Numbered from the stretch's first letter, positions 11,210 through 20,145 are shown. The stretch: DNA of 64,000 bases from Pontibacter diazotrophicus (GCF_003367245.1 NZ_QRGR01000011.1:143383-207382); one strand, 5' to 3'. Numbers and translations are program-made. Notes: generated from the letters alone by a model not told the origin.

Positions 11210-11716
11210 ATGGAAAACGGGTACGATAGAAAGACCGGCTATGTCTTTGGTGGGGCAAGCAGCTTCTGGTTTTTGTTTGTAGCGATTGCGCTCATCATCT
11301 GGCTCAGCCCCTTGTTTATAAAGCAGGAAAACTCCTCCATTAAAACACTGCTGATAGGTGCTGCTGCTTTACTGCTAGGCTTGTGTCTTCGGTTCACCTT
11401 TTACGGCACCCAGGTAGACCCGGAAAGAGGAAGAATAAGAGAGTACACCTCCCTGTTGGGCTATAGAACAGGAGACTGGGAAAAATTACCAGACCTGAAA
11501 AGGCTCCGTTTCACCTCTAACAATGTCAGCTCCCGAAACACTCCCAATGGCATCTCCCCGACGATGCGGCACACAAGCACAGTTTATACCATTGCCCTCT
11601 TCTCTTATGCTGCCACTCCTGATTACGTAATTAAAACGGAGAACAAAAAGGAGGCCTTGCAGGACGCACAAGCCTTAGCTAAAATCCTTCACTTAAAAGT
11701 GGAGGACAGGCTGTAA
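11210..11716 (+). CDS. Hypothetical membrane protein with PH-like cytosolic part
   Basis: A 168-residue protein I do not recognise by name. Two hydrophobic helices (about 18-37 and 45-63) follow a short N-terminus with the motif GYVFGG. The remaining hundred residues are soluble and include VDPERGRIREYTSLLGYRTG, which resembles the opening strands of bacterial PH-like (bPH) domains, then a C-terminal amphipathic helix. It is followed after 19 bases by a GNAT acetyltransferase gene, so the two may be co-transcribed. No function can be assigned. Confidence 0.75.
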   Translation: MENGYDRKTGYVFGGASSFWFLFVAIALIIWLSPLFIKQENSSIKTLLIGAAALLLGLCLRFTFYGTQVDPERGRIREYTSLLGYRTGDWEKLPDLKRLRFTSNNVSSRNTPNGISPTMRHTSTVYTIALFSYAATPDYVIKTENKKEALQDAQALAKILHLKVEDRL

Positions 11717-11735
11717 ACTTTATGAAGAGCAGCGC

Positions 11736-12167
11736 ATGCATGTTACCATCAGGAAAGCAGCATCAGAAGATGCCACCGCTATAAACAACCTCGCCTGGCA
11801 GTTGGGCTATACGCCTACTGTTGAAGCGACAGCAGAAAGGATACACGCCATTACTGCGGACAAGACGCATTGTGCCTTTGTTGCCGAGGCTTCAGGAGAG
11901 GTGATTGGCTGGGTTCAAGCCTTTTGCGCCATCCGCCTGGAATCAGAACCTTTTGTGGAGATTGGTGGCCTGGTGGTAGACGTAAATGCCAGAGGAACCG
12001 GAGTTGGCAGAAAACTGGTTCAGCAGGTGATGGTTTGGAGCGCACAACAGCCTGTCAGTAAAATCAGGGTAAGAACAAATACAACCAGGCTCGAAACACA
12101 CCAGTTTTATCAGAAGTTCGGGTTTGAAGAAAACAAAGAGCAAAAGGTTTATGACCTGAAATTATAG
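11736..12167 (+). CDS. GNAT-family N-acetyltransferase
   Basis: A 143-residue GCN5-related acetyltransferase. The acetyl-CoA binding P-loop is VVDVNARGTGVGRKLVQQV, with the R/Q-G-x-G-x-G/A motif at residues 86-91. The opening IRKAASEDATAINNLAWQLG is a standard GNAT first strand and helix, and HQFYQKFGFEEN near the end is the family's closing motif. The acceptor substrate cannot be predicted. It lies 19 bases after the membrane protein gene, so is probably in the same transcript. Start ATG 11736. Confidence 0.9.
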   Translation: MHVTIRKAASEDATAINNLAWQLGYTPTVEATAERIHAITADKTHCAFVAEASGEVIGWVQAFCAIRLESEPFVEIGGLVVDVNARGTGVGRKLVQQVMVWSAQQPVSKIRVRTNTTRLETHQFYQKFGFEENKEQKVYDLKL

Positions 12168-12251
12168 CAAATAGTGCTGTCGAAAGCACTTCAAAAATAT
12201 ACGGCAGTATTCCTCTCTTTCATTATCCTTTATAAACACAGCAAACTAAGC

Positions 12252-12282
12252 TTGTTCTTGCCAGCATGCAACCATACCTTTG
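12252..12282 (+). promoter_or_regulatory. Bacteroidota-type promoter of the SCO/cytochrome operon
   Basis: TTG (12252-12254), 20 bases, then TACCTTTG (12275-12282) matches the phylum's primary sigma consensus TTG-N19-21-TAnnTTTG. It lies about 147 bases upstream of the first gene of the operon at 12429, leaving a fairly long 5' leader. Confidence 0.65.
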
Positions 12283-12428
12283 CACTTTAAAAAAGAACAG
12301 TTTGCACCGTCTCCTTGCCCGCAACAGGTGGGTAAATGACAACATTCAAAAGCAGGCGAAAACAAGCCGCTCTTATTACACGAAAACTAAACCTTTTTGC
12401 CTTCTAAATCCTTTTATACCTGAAGCGA

Positions 12429-12866
12429 ATGATGATGAAACACCTTATACTCATCGTAATGCCGTTCCTGCTGCTTATGGGTTGCAATACAGGTCCTGCT
12501 GAGGCAACACAGCAGGAGGAACTGGAGGCAAACGTGATGGTCATACACGATGATGCTATGGCTAAAATGGGTGACATTTATAAACTGCGTCGTAATTTCC
12601 GAAGCCTCCGCGATACCTTGGCAGCACAACAGGCTGACACGGCCACCCTGCAGGCACTTCAGCAGCAGATAGACGAGCTGAACCAGGCGGATGAAGTGAT
12701 GATGGTCTGGATGCGGAATTACAGTGCCCCGGACACCCTGCAGCACGAGCAGGCGATGAATTACCTGCAGCAGGAATTGCAGAAAATTGAACGTGTACAA
12801 ACAATAATGGACAGCACCATAGAGGCTGCCCGGCAAACACACCAGCAATATGAGCAACAGAAATAA
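12429..12866 (+). CDS. Small coiled-coil lipoprotein, first gene of a copper/cytochrome operon
   Basis: A 145-residue protein with a lipoprotein signal (LLLMGC, Cys19) and then an almost wholly helical, Gln/Glu/Asp-rich sequence with heptad-like character (QALQQQIDELNQADEVMMVW; YLQQELQKIERVQTIMDSTI). I do not know a specific family name. Its last 17 bases overlap the start of the SCO gene, and the SCO gene overlaps the cytochrome c gene, so the three are translationally coupled. It carries several Met and His residues (MVIHDDAMAKMGDIY) that might bind copper, but this is inference. Confidence 0.8.
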   Translation: MMMKHLILIVMPFLLLMGCNTGPAEATQQEELEANVMVIHDDAMAKMGDIYKLRRNFRSLRDTLAAQQADTATLQALQQQIDELNQADEVMMVWMRNYSAPDTLQHEQAMNYLQQELQKIERVQTIMDSTIEAARQTHQQYEQQK

Positions 12867-13539
12867 ATTCCATTTTAAAAAAAGTATAATCACTGCCGCT
12901 ATAGCCCTTTCAGCTGGCTTTTTTTACAGTTGCAGCGAGAGTGGAGCCCGTAACCAATCGCTGCCCATCCTGGGTGAGCGGGAGGCTGTGGAGCGGGAAG
13001 TAAACGGCCAGTTAGAGGTGGACACGCTTTACCACCAGGTTCCCGATTTTGCTTTCGTTAATCAGGACAGCCAGCGGGTTACGCAGGAAACGGTATCGGG
13101 CAAAATATATGTTACTGACTTCTTCTTTACCTCCTGCCCTTCCATCTGTCCTAAAATGAAGAGCCAGATGCTACGCGTTTACGAGGAATTTAAAGGTAAC
13201 CCGGATGTGCTGCTACTCTCCCACTCCATCGATCCGCAGCACGACACCGTAGCCGTACTGAAGGATTATGCTGACCGCCTGGGCGTGCAATCCAATACAT
13301 GGCATTTCCTGACGGGTGAGAAAGACAGCATATATGACATCGCCTCTAAATACCTTGTGGCAGTGCAGGAAGATGGTGACGCCGCCGGTGGTGGTTTTAC
13401 CCATGGTGGCCATTTCATACTGGTGGATGAACAGCGCCGTATACGGGGCGTGTACGATGGTACGGAAGAAGCTTCTGTAGACCAGCTGCTACAGGATATT
13501 CCGGTACTGCTGAACGAACAACAGCATGCGCAAAACTAA
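12850..13539 (+). CDS. SCO family copper-binding thioredoxin-like protein (SCO1/SenC)
   Basis: A 229-residue lipoprotein or membrane-anchored protein (signal to Cys28). The copper-binding CxxxC is FTSCPSICPKM, Cys96 and Cys100, and the third ligand is probably His185 in GFTHGGHFILVDE. The thioredoxin fold strands (KIYVTDFFFTSC; DVLLLSHSIDPQHDT) are plain. SCO proteins deliver copper or electrons to the CuA site of haem-copper oxidases in the periplasm. It overlaps the preceding lipoprotein gene by 17 bases and the next cytochrome c gene by 14, so the set is likely one operon serving respiratory copper handling. Confidence 0.93.
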   Translation: MSNRNKFHFKKSIITAAIALSAGFFYSCSESGARNQSLPILGEREAVEREVNGQLEVDTLYHQVPDFAFVNQDSQRVTQETVSGKIYVTDFFFTSCPSICPKMKSQMLRVYEEFKGNPDVLLLSHSIDPQHDTVAVLKDYADRLGVQSNTWHFLTGEKDSIYDIASKYLVAVQEDGDAAGGGFTHGGHFILVDEQRRIRGVYDGTEEASVDQLLQDIPVLLNEQQHAQN

Positions 13540-13942
13540 AGGCATAGCGGTGGTGACGGGTATCTTAGCCCTCACCACCCTTACACAGTGCTTTACCGAA
13601 AAACAAAACGAAGGGCAGCGCCTGTATGAGGCGAACTGCCAGAGCTGCCACATGGAAGACGGCAGCGGCCTCCGTAATCTTATACCACCCATTGCAAGTG
13701 CTGATTATTTACAAAAGCATAGGGAGGAGTTGCCCTGCCTCATCCGCCACGGCCTAGAAGGTCCTATATTGGTTAACGGCCAGGAATATGACCGGCCAAT
13801 GTCCGGCCTGGAGACCATGCGCACCGATAAAATCACGAACCTGCTCAACTACATCCAGACCAACTTCGGCAACAACAACGAGCGCTATACTTTGCAGGAA
13901 GTAGACCAACTGCTGGAGTCCTGCCCGCCGCACCAGCATTGA
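13526..13942 (+). CDS. Monohaem c-type cytochrome lipoprotein
   Basis: A 138-residue exported protein, signal to about Cys22. The haem attachment site is ANCQSCHMEDG (Cys38, Cys41, His42), and the distal Met ligand is probably Met92 in YDRPMSGL. Size and motif spacing fit a class I cytochrome c, acting as a periplasmic electron carrier or donor to a terminal oxidase. The start overlaps the SCO gene by 14 bases. It ends 18 bases from the convergent nudC gene, with no room for a strong terminator, so some transcriptional overlap is likely. Confidence 0.92.
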   Translation: MRKTKGIAVVTGILALTTLTQCFTEKQNEGQRLYEANCQSCHMEDGSGLRNLIPPIASADYLQKHREELPCLIRHGLEGPILVNGQEYDRPMSGLETMRTDKITNLLNYIQTNFGNNNERYTLQEVDQLLESCPPHQH

Positions 13943-13960
13943 CGGGTATTCCGGGCTGTA

Positions 13961-14899
13961 TTAATAGCCTGTTAGTTCCTCCAACTTATAAGCAGGGTCA
14001 GCATTAAACCAGTCCCGGATAAGGCGGTACGCGATGGAAATGAGTGGCGGCAGGCGCAATGAACCATCCTGCAGGCCAGCTGCGATCTCACTTCGGGTAA
14101 ACCAGCGGGCATCCTCCAGTTCATCGCTATCCAGTTTCAGGTTCCGGTTACGTGCCACCGCGCTGAAGCCCACCATAACAGAGCTCGGGAAAGGCCAGGG
14201 CTGGGAGGAGTGATAGGTAACTGTTTGCAGTTCCACACCAGTCTCTTCCTGCGCCTCGCGCGCCACCGCCTGCTCCAGCGTTTCGCCGGGCTCCAGAAAA
14301 CCAGCAATGGTGGCGTACATCCCTTTTGGCCACACCGCCTGCCGCCCCAGCAAACACGCATCTCCCTCTGAAATAACAACGATAATGGCTGTATCTGTGC
14401 GGGGAAAGTGATGCCTGTTACAGTTTTGGTTTGTGCACTGCCGCACATGCCCTGCGTGTGTGCTATAGGTCAGGCTGCCGCAGTTGGGGCAAAACCGGTG
14501 ACGCAGGTTCCAGTGCACCATGCCCCGGGCGTAGGCCAGCAAAGCACTATCCGGCTGCGGCAATTCCATTGCAGAGGTCCGGAGGTCGGCCAGGCTATAG
14601 CTTTCTCCTAAAATGGCGTGTAACTGCTCCTGCATCCCCTCAAAACCTAACACAAAATATGGCACCCCGTCCTCTGAACCGAGATACACCTGCACCTGCG
14701 CCAGCTTTGCCAGCTCTTCTGCCTCCTGTTGCCGCAGTACGGCAGCCAACTTGCCTGTCTCCGTTTCCCTGATTAAGCTCAGGGAATCGTGCATTACAAG
14801 AATGCGCGCGTCCTGCTGTTGCCAGAGCTGCTGCATGTGTGTCTCATCCGGGCGTAGTTCAGAGAAACGGTTCAGGGGGTTATGTGAAAAGAAGTTCAT
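13961..14899 (-). CDS. nudC: NAD(+) diphosphatase (NADH pyrophosphatase / RNA deNADding enzyme)
   Basis: A 312-residue NudC-type Nudix hydrolase. The N-terminal domain (about 1-125) is followed by a zinc ribbon with Cys137, Cys140, Cys155 and Cys160 (FCPNC and CTNQNC), then the Nudix box starting at Gly200 (GFLEPGETLEQ and REAQEETGV) and the NudC-specific signature SQPWPFPSSVM. It hydrolyses NAD(H) to NMN(H) and AMP, and in known homologues removes NAD caps from RNA 5' ends. It is a single gene, convergent with the cytochrome operon. Confidence 0.94.
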   Translation of the reverse strand: MNFFSHNPLNRFSELRPDETHMQQLWQQQDARILVMHDSLSLIRETETGKLAAVLRQQEAEELAKLAQVQVYLGSEDGVPYFVLGFEGMQEQLHAILGESYSLADLRTSAMELPQPDSALLAYARGMVHWNLRHRFCPNCGSLTYSTHAGHVRQCTNQNCNRHHFPRTDTAIIVVISEGDACLLGRQAVWPKGMYATIAGFLEPGETLEQAVAREAQEETGVELQTVTYHSSQPWPFPSSVMVGFSAVARNRNLKLDSDELEDARWFTRSEIAAGLQDGSLRLPPLISIAYRLIRDWFNADPAYKLEELTGY

Positions 14900-14970
14900 A
14901 ATAGGGCAAAATGGTGTCTACGCTGATTTATACAAAACGCTCGCGCTGCGTGTTCCATATGCAGCAAAAT

Positions 14971-15007
14971 TAAAAGAGCCATCCTGGGACCCAGAGTGGC
15001 TCTTTTA
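14971..15007 (-). terminator. Hairpin after the cupin gene
   Basis: An 11-bp perfect stem (14971-14981 with 14997-15007) lies 30 bases beyond the minus-strand stop at 15037 and upstream of nudC. Both flanks read A/T, so it ends the cupin transcript before nudC. Confidence 0.75.
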
Positions 15008-15036
15008 GTTATGTCAGAAGATGCTTCCTATGACGA

Positions 15037-15540
15037 TTAACGTCCGAAATCATCCTGCACGCGTACAATATCATCCTCATTCGAAGGGCTCTCTGCATCA
15101 GTGTGCTGCCATATCTCGGCCAGCACGCCCCATTCTTTCAGCCCCACCAGGCGATGGCGTTCGCCTTGTTTTAGGGTGATATAGTCGCCCGGCTCCAGTG
15201 TCTTCAGTTCGCCTTCTTCATCTGAGTCGGAAGTTACCACACCTACTTTGCCTTCCACTGCTTTCCATATTTCAGCGCGGCGGTGATGGTACTGCCACGA
15301 CAAACGTTTCTCCGGTGCCACCACCAGGATCTTCGGGCTCAGCTTACCGGATATTTTCAGCTTGTCAACCGACATGCCTTCAAAGTAAGTGTCGGCGAAT
15401 TGCTGCGCCTGGTTTTCATCAATCACAAAAAAACCACCCCAGGGCCTGGTCTGGTCCTGCTTGTCGATAGAGAAGCCCTGCTCGGTTAGTTGTTGCTCTA
15501 TTTGCTTGAAAAGCTGTTGCTTGTCGTTTTCGGTAGGCAT
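15037..15540 (-). CDS. Cupin protein of the type II phosphomannose isomerase-like group
   Basis: A 167-residue protein with a single cupin barrel. RPWGGFFVIDE is the opening motif seen in the C-terminal isomerase domain of mannose-6-phosphate isomerase/GDP-mannose pyrophosphorylase proteins, and SWQYHHRRAEIWKAVEG gives the metal-binding HxH with the downstream Glu, completed by GERHRLVG. Bacteroidota homologues are often labelled phosphoheptose isomerase. Metal-dependent sugar-phosphate isomerase activity is plausible but is only family inference. Single gene with its own terminator. Confidence 0.78.
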   Translation of the reverse strand: MPTENDKQQLFKQIEQQLTEQGFSIDKQDQTRPWGGFFVIDENQAQQFADTYFEGMSVDKLKISGKLSPKILVVAPEKRLSWQYHHRRAEIWKAVEGKVGVVTSDSDEEGELKTLEPGDYITLKQGERHRLVGLKEWGVLAEIWQHTDAESPSNEDDIVRVQDDFGR

Positions 15541-15828
15541 GTTAGAATGTAGTGTTTTGGTTATTAGAAAGACAACGGGTTGCGGTACTCATCAGAAGCA
15601 ACCATACATTGAAGTGTAAAAGTAAAAGTATTTGCGGTTTTCTGCATAACCCGTATAAAATTTTGCGAGGGAGTGCCTGCTTTTATATTTGATAACTCCG
15701 CTAAATGTTCAATCCTTGAAGTTAAACAAACTAGGAACAGGCACTTGTAAAGCAAAGGCACTAAAGAAACAAGCAGACACCATTCCCGTACAATCAAGTA
15801 TATATTTTAACCAATCAAATAGCTAATT

Positions 15829-16020
15829 ATGAACGAGGCAGAATATAGAACAAAGGGAAACTGGAATGAACTGAAGGGTAAGTTAAAGCAGCAGTACGGC
15901 GACCTCACTGATGATGACCTGACCTACAATGAGGGACAGCAGGACGAGTGGCTGGGTAAACTTCAGCAAAAGACCGGCAAGGCAAAAGGCGATCTGAAGA
16001 AATGGATTGATTCTTTATAA
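15829..16020 (+). CDS. CsbD family stress protein
   Basis: A 63-residue hydrophilic protein. The sequence [20 protein letters not shown] and the closing [14 protein letters not shown] are the classic CsbD pattern. CsbD proteins are abundant small general-stress proteins (sigma-B controlled in Bacillus) whose biochemical role is unknown. It is followed by a very long hairpin at 16043-16111. Short but complete, with an ATG start. Confidence 0.93.
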   Translation: MNEAEYRTKGNWNELKGKLKQQYGDLTDDDLTYNEGQQDEWLGKLQQKTGKAKGDLKKWIDSL

Positions 16021-16042
16021 CAGGCTAAGCTTATTAAGAGAC

Positions 16043-16111
16043 CAGGCATGCAGCATAAAAAACCCGTATCATGGCGCAAGTCAGATACGGGTTTTTTATG
16101 CTGCATGCCTG
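16043..16111 (+). terminator. 28-bp perfect hairpin terminator after csbD
   Basis: The arms 16043-16070 and 16084-16111 are perfectly complementary over 28 bases with a 13-base loop. A six-A/six-T block inside the stem means the inner 8-bp GC-rich hairpin followed by T6 can act as an intrinsic terminator, with the outer stem extending it. It lies 22 bases after the csbD stop. Confidence 0.9.
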
Positions 16112-16404
16112 CTGGTTTACAGGATTCGAAAAAGCTATATCACTCTGAAAAAGCGGACGCTTCATTTTAACACAAGAAAGACAACTCCAGAATTTAACTG
16201 TTTTTATTTTTAAAAGAATATAACCAACCCAATTTATTGAATTAATTCGATATGAAAAATATTTGAATATAAGTATATTGTAAGAACTAATTATTCATTT
16301 AATTTGCTTTCTGATTTATTTAAGAAGCAAATTCTATAACGACTATTTCCGCTTTTATAAATAAACCAACAAACAGCAATACGCCATACTTTTAAGAATA
16401 TTAG
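16112..16404. other. AT-rich leader upstream of the signalling block
   Basis: About 290 very AT-rich bases between the csbD hairpin and the five-PAS kinase. No gene seen; it presumably holds the promoter of the kinase-receiver-GAF set. Confidence 0.45.
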
Positions 16405-18942
16405 ATGAAACCGGATCAGGCTCTTTTTGATTTTGAAAAAATGGTCATACATTCTCTCGATATCATAGGGAGCATTGATTTGAATGGTTACATCCGGTAT
16501 GTGAGTGATATAAGCGAAGATATTCTGGGATATCAGAGCAGCGAAATGATAGATCATCACTATTCTGATTTCCTGCACCCTGATGACCTTCTTGATACCG
16601 AACAAACTGTACGAACATTCTATGATACGCCTGAAAAAACTTCCTTTGAAAACCGTTATATACATAAAGAAGGCCATATAGTACCTATACGCTGGTATGG
16701 CGTCTGGTCAGAAGACAACACACTTTATTGTGTAGGGCGTGACATGACAAAGCAAAGAAAAAGCCAGTCACGTTTAGAGGAAAGCGAGCAACGTTACAGG
16801 GTCTTGTTTGATAATAACCCGGACGTTGTATTTATTGAGAACAAGGAAGGGCTTGTAACAGAAGCTAACCAGCAACTCGTTAAGAGTTTGCGGGTTAGCG
16901 AAGCGCAGTTAATTAACTGTCCTGCCTCGTCCTTTCTGCCTCCTGATATGGCTGCTGTGAACGAAAGATACCTTCAGCAGGCACTAATGGGAAACTCTCT
17001 GCGGTTTGAATTCGAGTTTGAGATAAACGGAGAAACCAGGATATACGACACCATCAAATACCCTGTCATTGTAAAGGATGAGGTTGTTTGTGTGCAGACT
17101 ATTGCAAAGGAAATTACGTCGCTGGTGCACTCCTATAACACCATTAAGCGGCAGGCTAAACGGTTAAGCAACATCTTTGAAAGCATCACGAATGCATTTT
17201 TTACACTGGACAAAGAATGGAAATTCTCCTACATTAACTGCGAAGCGGAAAGGCTTCTGGCAATAGAACGGGCCTTTTATATAGGGGAAAATGCCTGGCA
17301 GAAGTTTCCAATCGAAGAAAATGGTGTCTTTTACAGGCACTACCACCACGCGGTGGCAACAGGCAAGGCGGTGCAGTTTGAAGCCTATTACAGCGGCACT
17401 GATGTGTGGCTGGATGTGAGGGCTTTCCCTTCAGAAGAAGGCATATCTGTTTATTTCGATGACATTACGGAAAAAGTAAAGGCACGGCAGGAGCTTGAGA
17501 AGCTGTCGCTTGTTGCCAGCAAAACGACCAATGGTGTCATCATCACCAACAGAGCGCGTAGAATTGAGTGGGTAAACGAGGGCTTTACCAGACTGACGGG
17601 ATACAGATTAGAAGAGGTTAGAGGGCAGATTCCTTCTGATTTCCTGCACGGCCAAAAGACCGATAAAAAGGCTTTTGAAGTAGTAAAAGACAAAATGGAA
17701 GGTGGTGAGCCTGTGTCTTTTGAAATACTGAACTACCGGAAAAACGGTGAAGAACTGTGGCTCTCAGTTCAGGTAAACCCAACCTATGACGGGAATGGCG
17801 GGATTTTAGGGTTCGTTACTGTACAGACTGACATCACAGACAGGGTGAATTCGCAACAGGAGCTCGAAAAGCTGTCGCTGGTGGCAAGCAGTACGGACAA
17901 TGGCGTTATCATCACCGATGCCTGCGGACTGACGGAGTGGGTAAACGAAGGCTTCACAAAAACGACAGGTTACACGCTCTCCGAGATAGCGGGAAGAAAG
18001 CCAGGAGAGTTGTTACAGGGTGAGGAAACTGAAGAAGCAACAGTGAGCATGATGCGTGAAAAGTTGAAGTTGGGTGTCCACTTTAACGCCATGCTCATCA
18101 ACTACAAGAAATCAGGAGAAAAGTTCTGGGTCTCTATGGATATTACGCCTGTTTATGATACTGTAGGAACTGTGCGGCAATTTATTGCTATTCTTAAAGA
18201 CATTACCTTCAGGAAAGAGGCAGAGACAAGCCTGCTGAAGATGACCCAGGACCTTTACGCTAAAAATAGTGATCAGCAGCAGTTTACGTACCTGGTGTCT
18301 CATAACCTGCGGGCACCTGTTGCCAATGCAATGGGTTTAGCGAACCTCCTGACTAAACTTGATAAGAACTCTGAGCTGTATGACAAATCGCTGTCAGTGT
18401 TGAATCAGAGCATACTACAGCTAGACACTGTCTTAAAAGACATCAACACCATCCTCACTATTCGGGATAGCAATGGGAACATGGACCAGGAGCAGGTCAG
18501 TATCAACGCTGTTTTAGAACAGGTACTGTCGTCGTTACAGGAGCCGTTTCAGAAATGCGGTGGCGAATTTGTCAATCGTCTTGAAGAAGGTATCAGCGTG
18601 AAGGCAAACAAAGCATACGTGTACAGCATTTTCTACAACTTTCTGTCAAACGCCATCAAGTACAGGTCCGAAGAACGCGCCCTTGTGGTGCGCGTCAAAA
18701 GCTTTGGCAACACATCCAAAGGCACACTTATCTCCTTTTCCGACAATGGTTCCGGCTTCGACATGAAAAAGGCGAACAACAACATTTTCAAGCTATACAA
18801 GCGGTTTCATGTCGACAAAAAAGGACGGGGCATTGGCCTGTATTTAGTTAAATCGCATTTAGAAGCAATGGGCGGACACGTAGAAGTAACCAGTAAGATT
18901 GGATTCGGCACAAGGTTCCTGATTTATTTACCAAAAATTTAA
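16405..18942 (+). CDS. Hybrid-free sensor histidine kinase with five PAS domains
   Basis: An 845-residue protein with no signal peptide or membrane helix, so a cytosolic sensor. Five PAS domains lie at about 10-120, 130-240, 250-355, 365-480 and 490-605. The last two are near-duplicates, both opening KLSLVAS and containing WVNEGFT. The dimerisation domain has the phospho-acceptor His633 in LVSHNLRAPVANA, and the ATPase has Asn749 in FLSNAIKYRS, DNGSGFD and GRGIGLYLVKSHLEAMGG. The ligand is unknown. It ends one base before the start of a receiver gene, so the pair is co-translated and probably cognate. Confidence 0.93.
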   Translation: MKPDQALFDFEKMVIHSLDIIGSIDLNGYIRYVSDISEDILGYQSSEMIDHHYSDFLHPDDLLDTEQTVRTFYDTPEKTSFENRYIHKEGHIVPIRWYGVWSEDNTLYCVGRDMTKQRKSQSRLEESEQRYRVLFDNNPDVVFIENKEGLVTEANQQLVKSLRVSEAQLINCPASSFLPPDMAAVNERYLQQALMGNSLRFEFEFEINGETRIYDTIKYPVIVKDEVVCVQTIAKEITSLVHSYNTIKRQAKRLSNIFESITNAFFTLDKEWKFSYINCEAERLLAIERAFYIGENAWQKFPIEENGVFYRHYHHAVATGKAVQFEAYYSGTDVWLDVRAFPSEEGISVYFDDITEKVKARQELEKLSLVASKTTNGVIITNRARRIEWVNEGFTRLTGYRLEEVRGQIPSDFLHGQKTDKKAFEVVKDKMEGGEPVSFEILNYRKNGEELWLSVQVNPTYDGNGGILGFVTVQTDITDRVNSQQELEKLSLVASSTDNGVIITDACGLTEWVNEGFTKTTGYTLSEIAGRKPGELLQGEETEEATVSMMREKLKLGVHFNAMLINYKKSGEKFWVSMDITPVYDTVGTVRQFIAILKDITFRKEAETSLLKMTQDLYAKNSDQQQFTYLVSHNLRAPVANAMGLANLLTKLDKNSELYDKSLSVLNQSILQLDTVLKDINTILTIRDSNGNMDQEQVSINAVLEQVLSSLQEPFQKCGGEFVNRLEEGISVKANKAYVYSIFYNFLSNAIKYRSEERALVVRVKSFGNTSKGTLISFSDNGSGFDMKKANNNIFKLYKRFHVDKKGRGIGLYLVKSHLEAMGGHVEVTSKIGFGTRFLIYLPKI

Positions 18943-18943
18943 G

Positions 18944-19351
18944 ATGAAAATATTTATCATCGACGATGATCATTTAAGCATATTCCTTTCAAGAAACATG
19001 CTGGCTATTGAAGATGCAACACTCGATATTAAAACGTTCCTTTCCGGCGCAGAGGCTTTAGAAGTATTATTTGCAAGTGATGAGGACAATATTCCTGAGG
19101 TCATGTTTGTGGATTTGAATATGCCCATCATGGATGGCTGGGGTTTACTGGACGCCCTGTCGCCGCTAGAATACAGACTTCGTGAAAAGTGCAGCATCTA
19201 TATCCTAACCTCTTCTCTCGACACGTCAGACACTGATAGACTGCAGAATTACCCTTTCGTGTCCGGTCTTATTCATAAGCCCATTAAAAGCGAAGACATT
19301 GAACTCATTTTTTCATTTCAGAGGTCACAGAGTAAAAGCCTTGTTCTTTAA
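18944..19351 (+). CDS. Single-domain response regulator (receiver only)
   Basis: A 135-residue CheY-like receiver with no output domain. The acidic pocket is IIDDDH (6-10), the phospho-acceptor Asp57 in FVDLNMPIMDGWG, Thr89 in YILTSS and Lys112 in IHKPIK are all in place, so it should be active. It begins one base after the five-PAS kinase and is followed after 32 bases by a GAF protein. Such small receivers usually pass phosphate on or act by protein contact. Confidence 0.93.
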   Translation: MKIFIIDDDHLSIFLSRNMLAIEDATLDIKTFLSGAEALEVLFASDEDNIPEVMFVDLNMPIMDGWGLLDALSPLEYRLREKCSIYILTSSLDTSDTDRLQNYPFVSGLIHKPIKSEDIELIFSFQRSQSKSLVL

Positions 19352-19383
19352 AGCTTTTAGTTAGAATACAAACCATTCAGAAC

Positions 19384-19902
19384 ATGGATACTATACTTGA
19401 ACAAACACGGATTCCGGAGAACGAAAAGGAGCGGCTAGCCAACCTGTACAGCTACAACATCATAGAAAATCACGACAAAACGGGCACCTTTCAGCATATA
19501 GTCAGTATGGCAGCTCGTATTTTTAATGTGCCGATAGCCCTTGTGAGTTTTGTTGATGAAATGAACGTGGTGGCACAGGCAAATATAGAAATGGAGGGTG
19601 CGGGGGAGTTTAGCAGGGACATCAGCCTGTGCTCCATGGCAATTCTTAAAAATGAAGTTACTGTTTTTGAGAATGCCAGAGAAGAACCGTGCCTTTTAAC
19701 GAACCTTATGGTTTATGGCAACTTTGGTTTACAGTTTTATGCCGGAGCCCCGCTAAAAACACCCGGTGGCTTCAACATTGGGGTACTGGCTATAGTGGAC
19801 AAGAAGCCTCGCACCTTCTCTAAAGATGAAGAAGCGTTGCTGGAAGGCCTGGCTGCTATCGTGATGGAAGAACTTGAAGAGAGGCTGTCTGTGAGTAGCT
19901 AG
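19384..19902 (+). CDS. GAF-domain protein
   Basis: A 172-residue protein almost filled by one GAF domain: an N-terminal helix (ENEKERLANLYSYNIIE), the strand NVPIALVSFVDEMNVVAQAN, CSMAIL and a closing GFNIGVLAIVDKKPRTFS with a final helix. Stand-alone GAF proteins next to kinases bind small ligands or a cofactor and modulate signalling. The Cys in ISLCSMAIL occupies the place where related GAF domains keep a Cys, which may matter for redox or ligand sensing (inference). Third gene of the kinase-receiver-GAF run. Confidence 0.88.
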   Translation: MDTILEQTRIPENEKERLANLYSYNIIENHDKTGTFQHIVSMAARIFNVPIALVSFVDEMNVVAQANIEMEGAGEFSRDISLCSMAILKNEVTVFENAREEPCLLTNLMVYGNFGLQFYAGAPLKTPGGFNIGVLAIVDKKPRTFSKDEEALLEGLAAIVMEELEERLSVSS

Positions 19903-19984
19903 CAGCATCGCCTGCTGCATACGGCTACCAGAGATTAATTAAAAAAATTAATTTACTTTCTGACAAAGCAGCGTAGCCTGAACT

Positions 19985-20012
19985 TTGGGTAAAGTAGCAT
20001 TAAATATATTTG
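19985..20012 (+). promoter_or_regulatory. Possible promoter of the second PAS kinase
   Basis: TTG (19985-19987), 17 bases, TATATTTG (20005-20012). The -7 element is a full match but the spacing is two bases shorter than the usual 19-21. Confidence 0.35.
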
Positions 20013-20145
20013 ATGCTACTTTGACATACTTGTCTTGCTGAAACGCAGGTATAGTCACCAACAATATAGCATGAGGAGCAGTATAGAAGTTTGATGTATA
20101 GGCAACCACCCTATACCTAATACCCTCTAAAGATTAGCACCTCCC

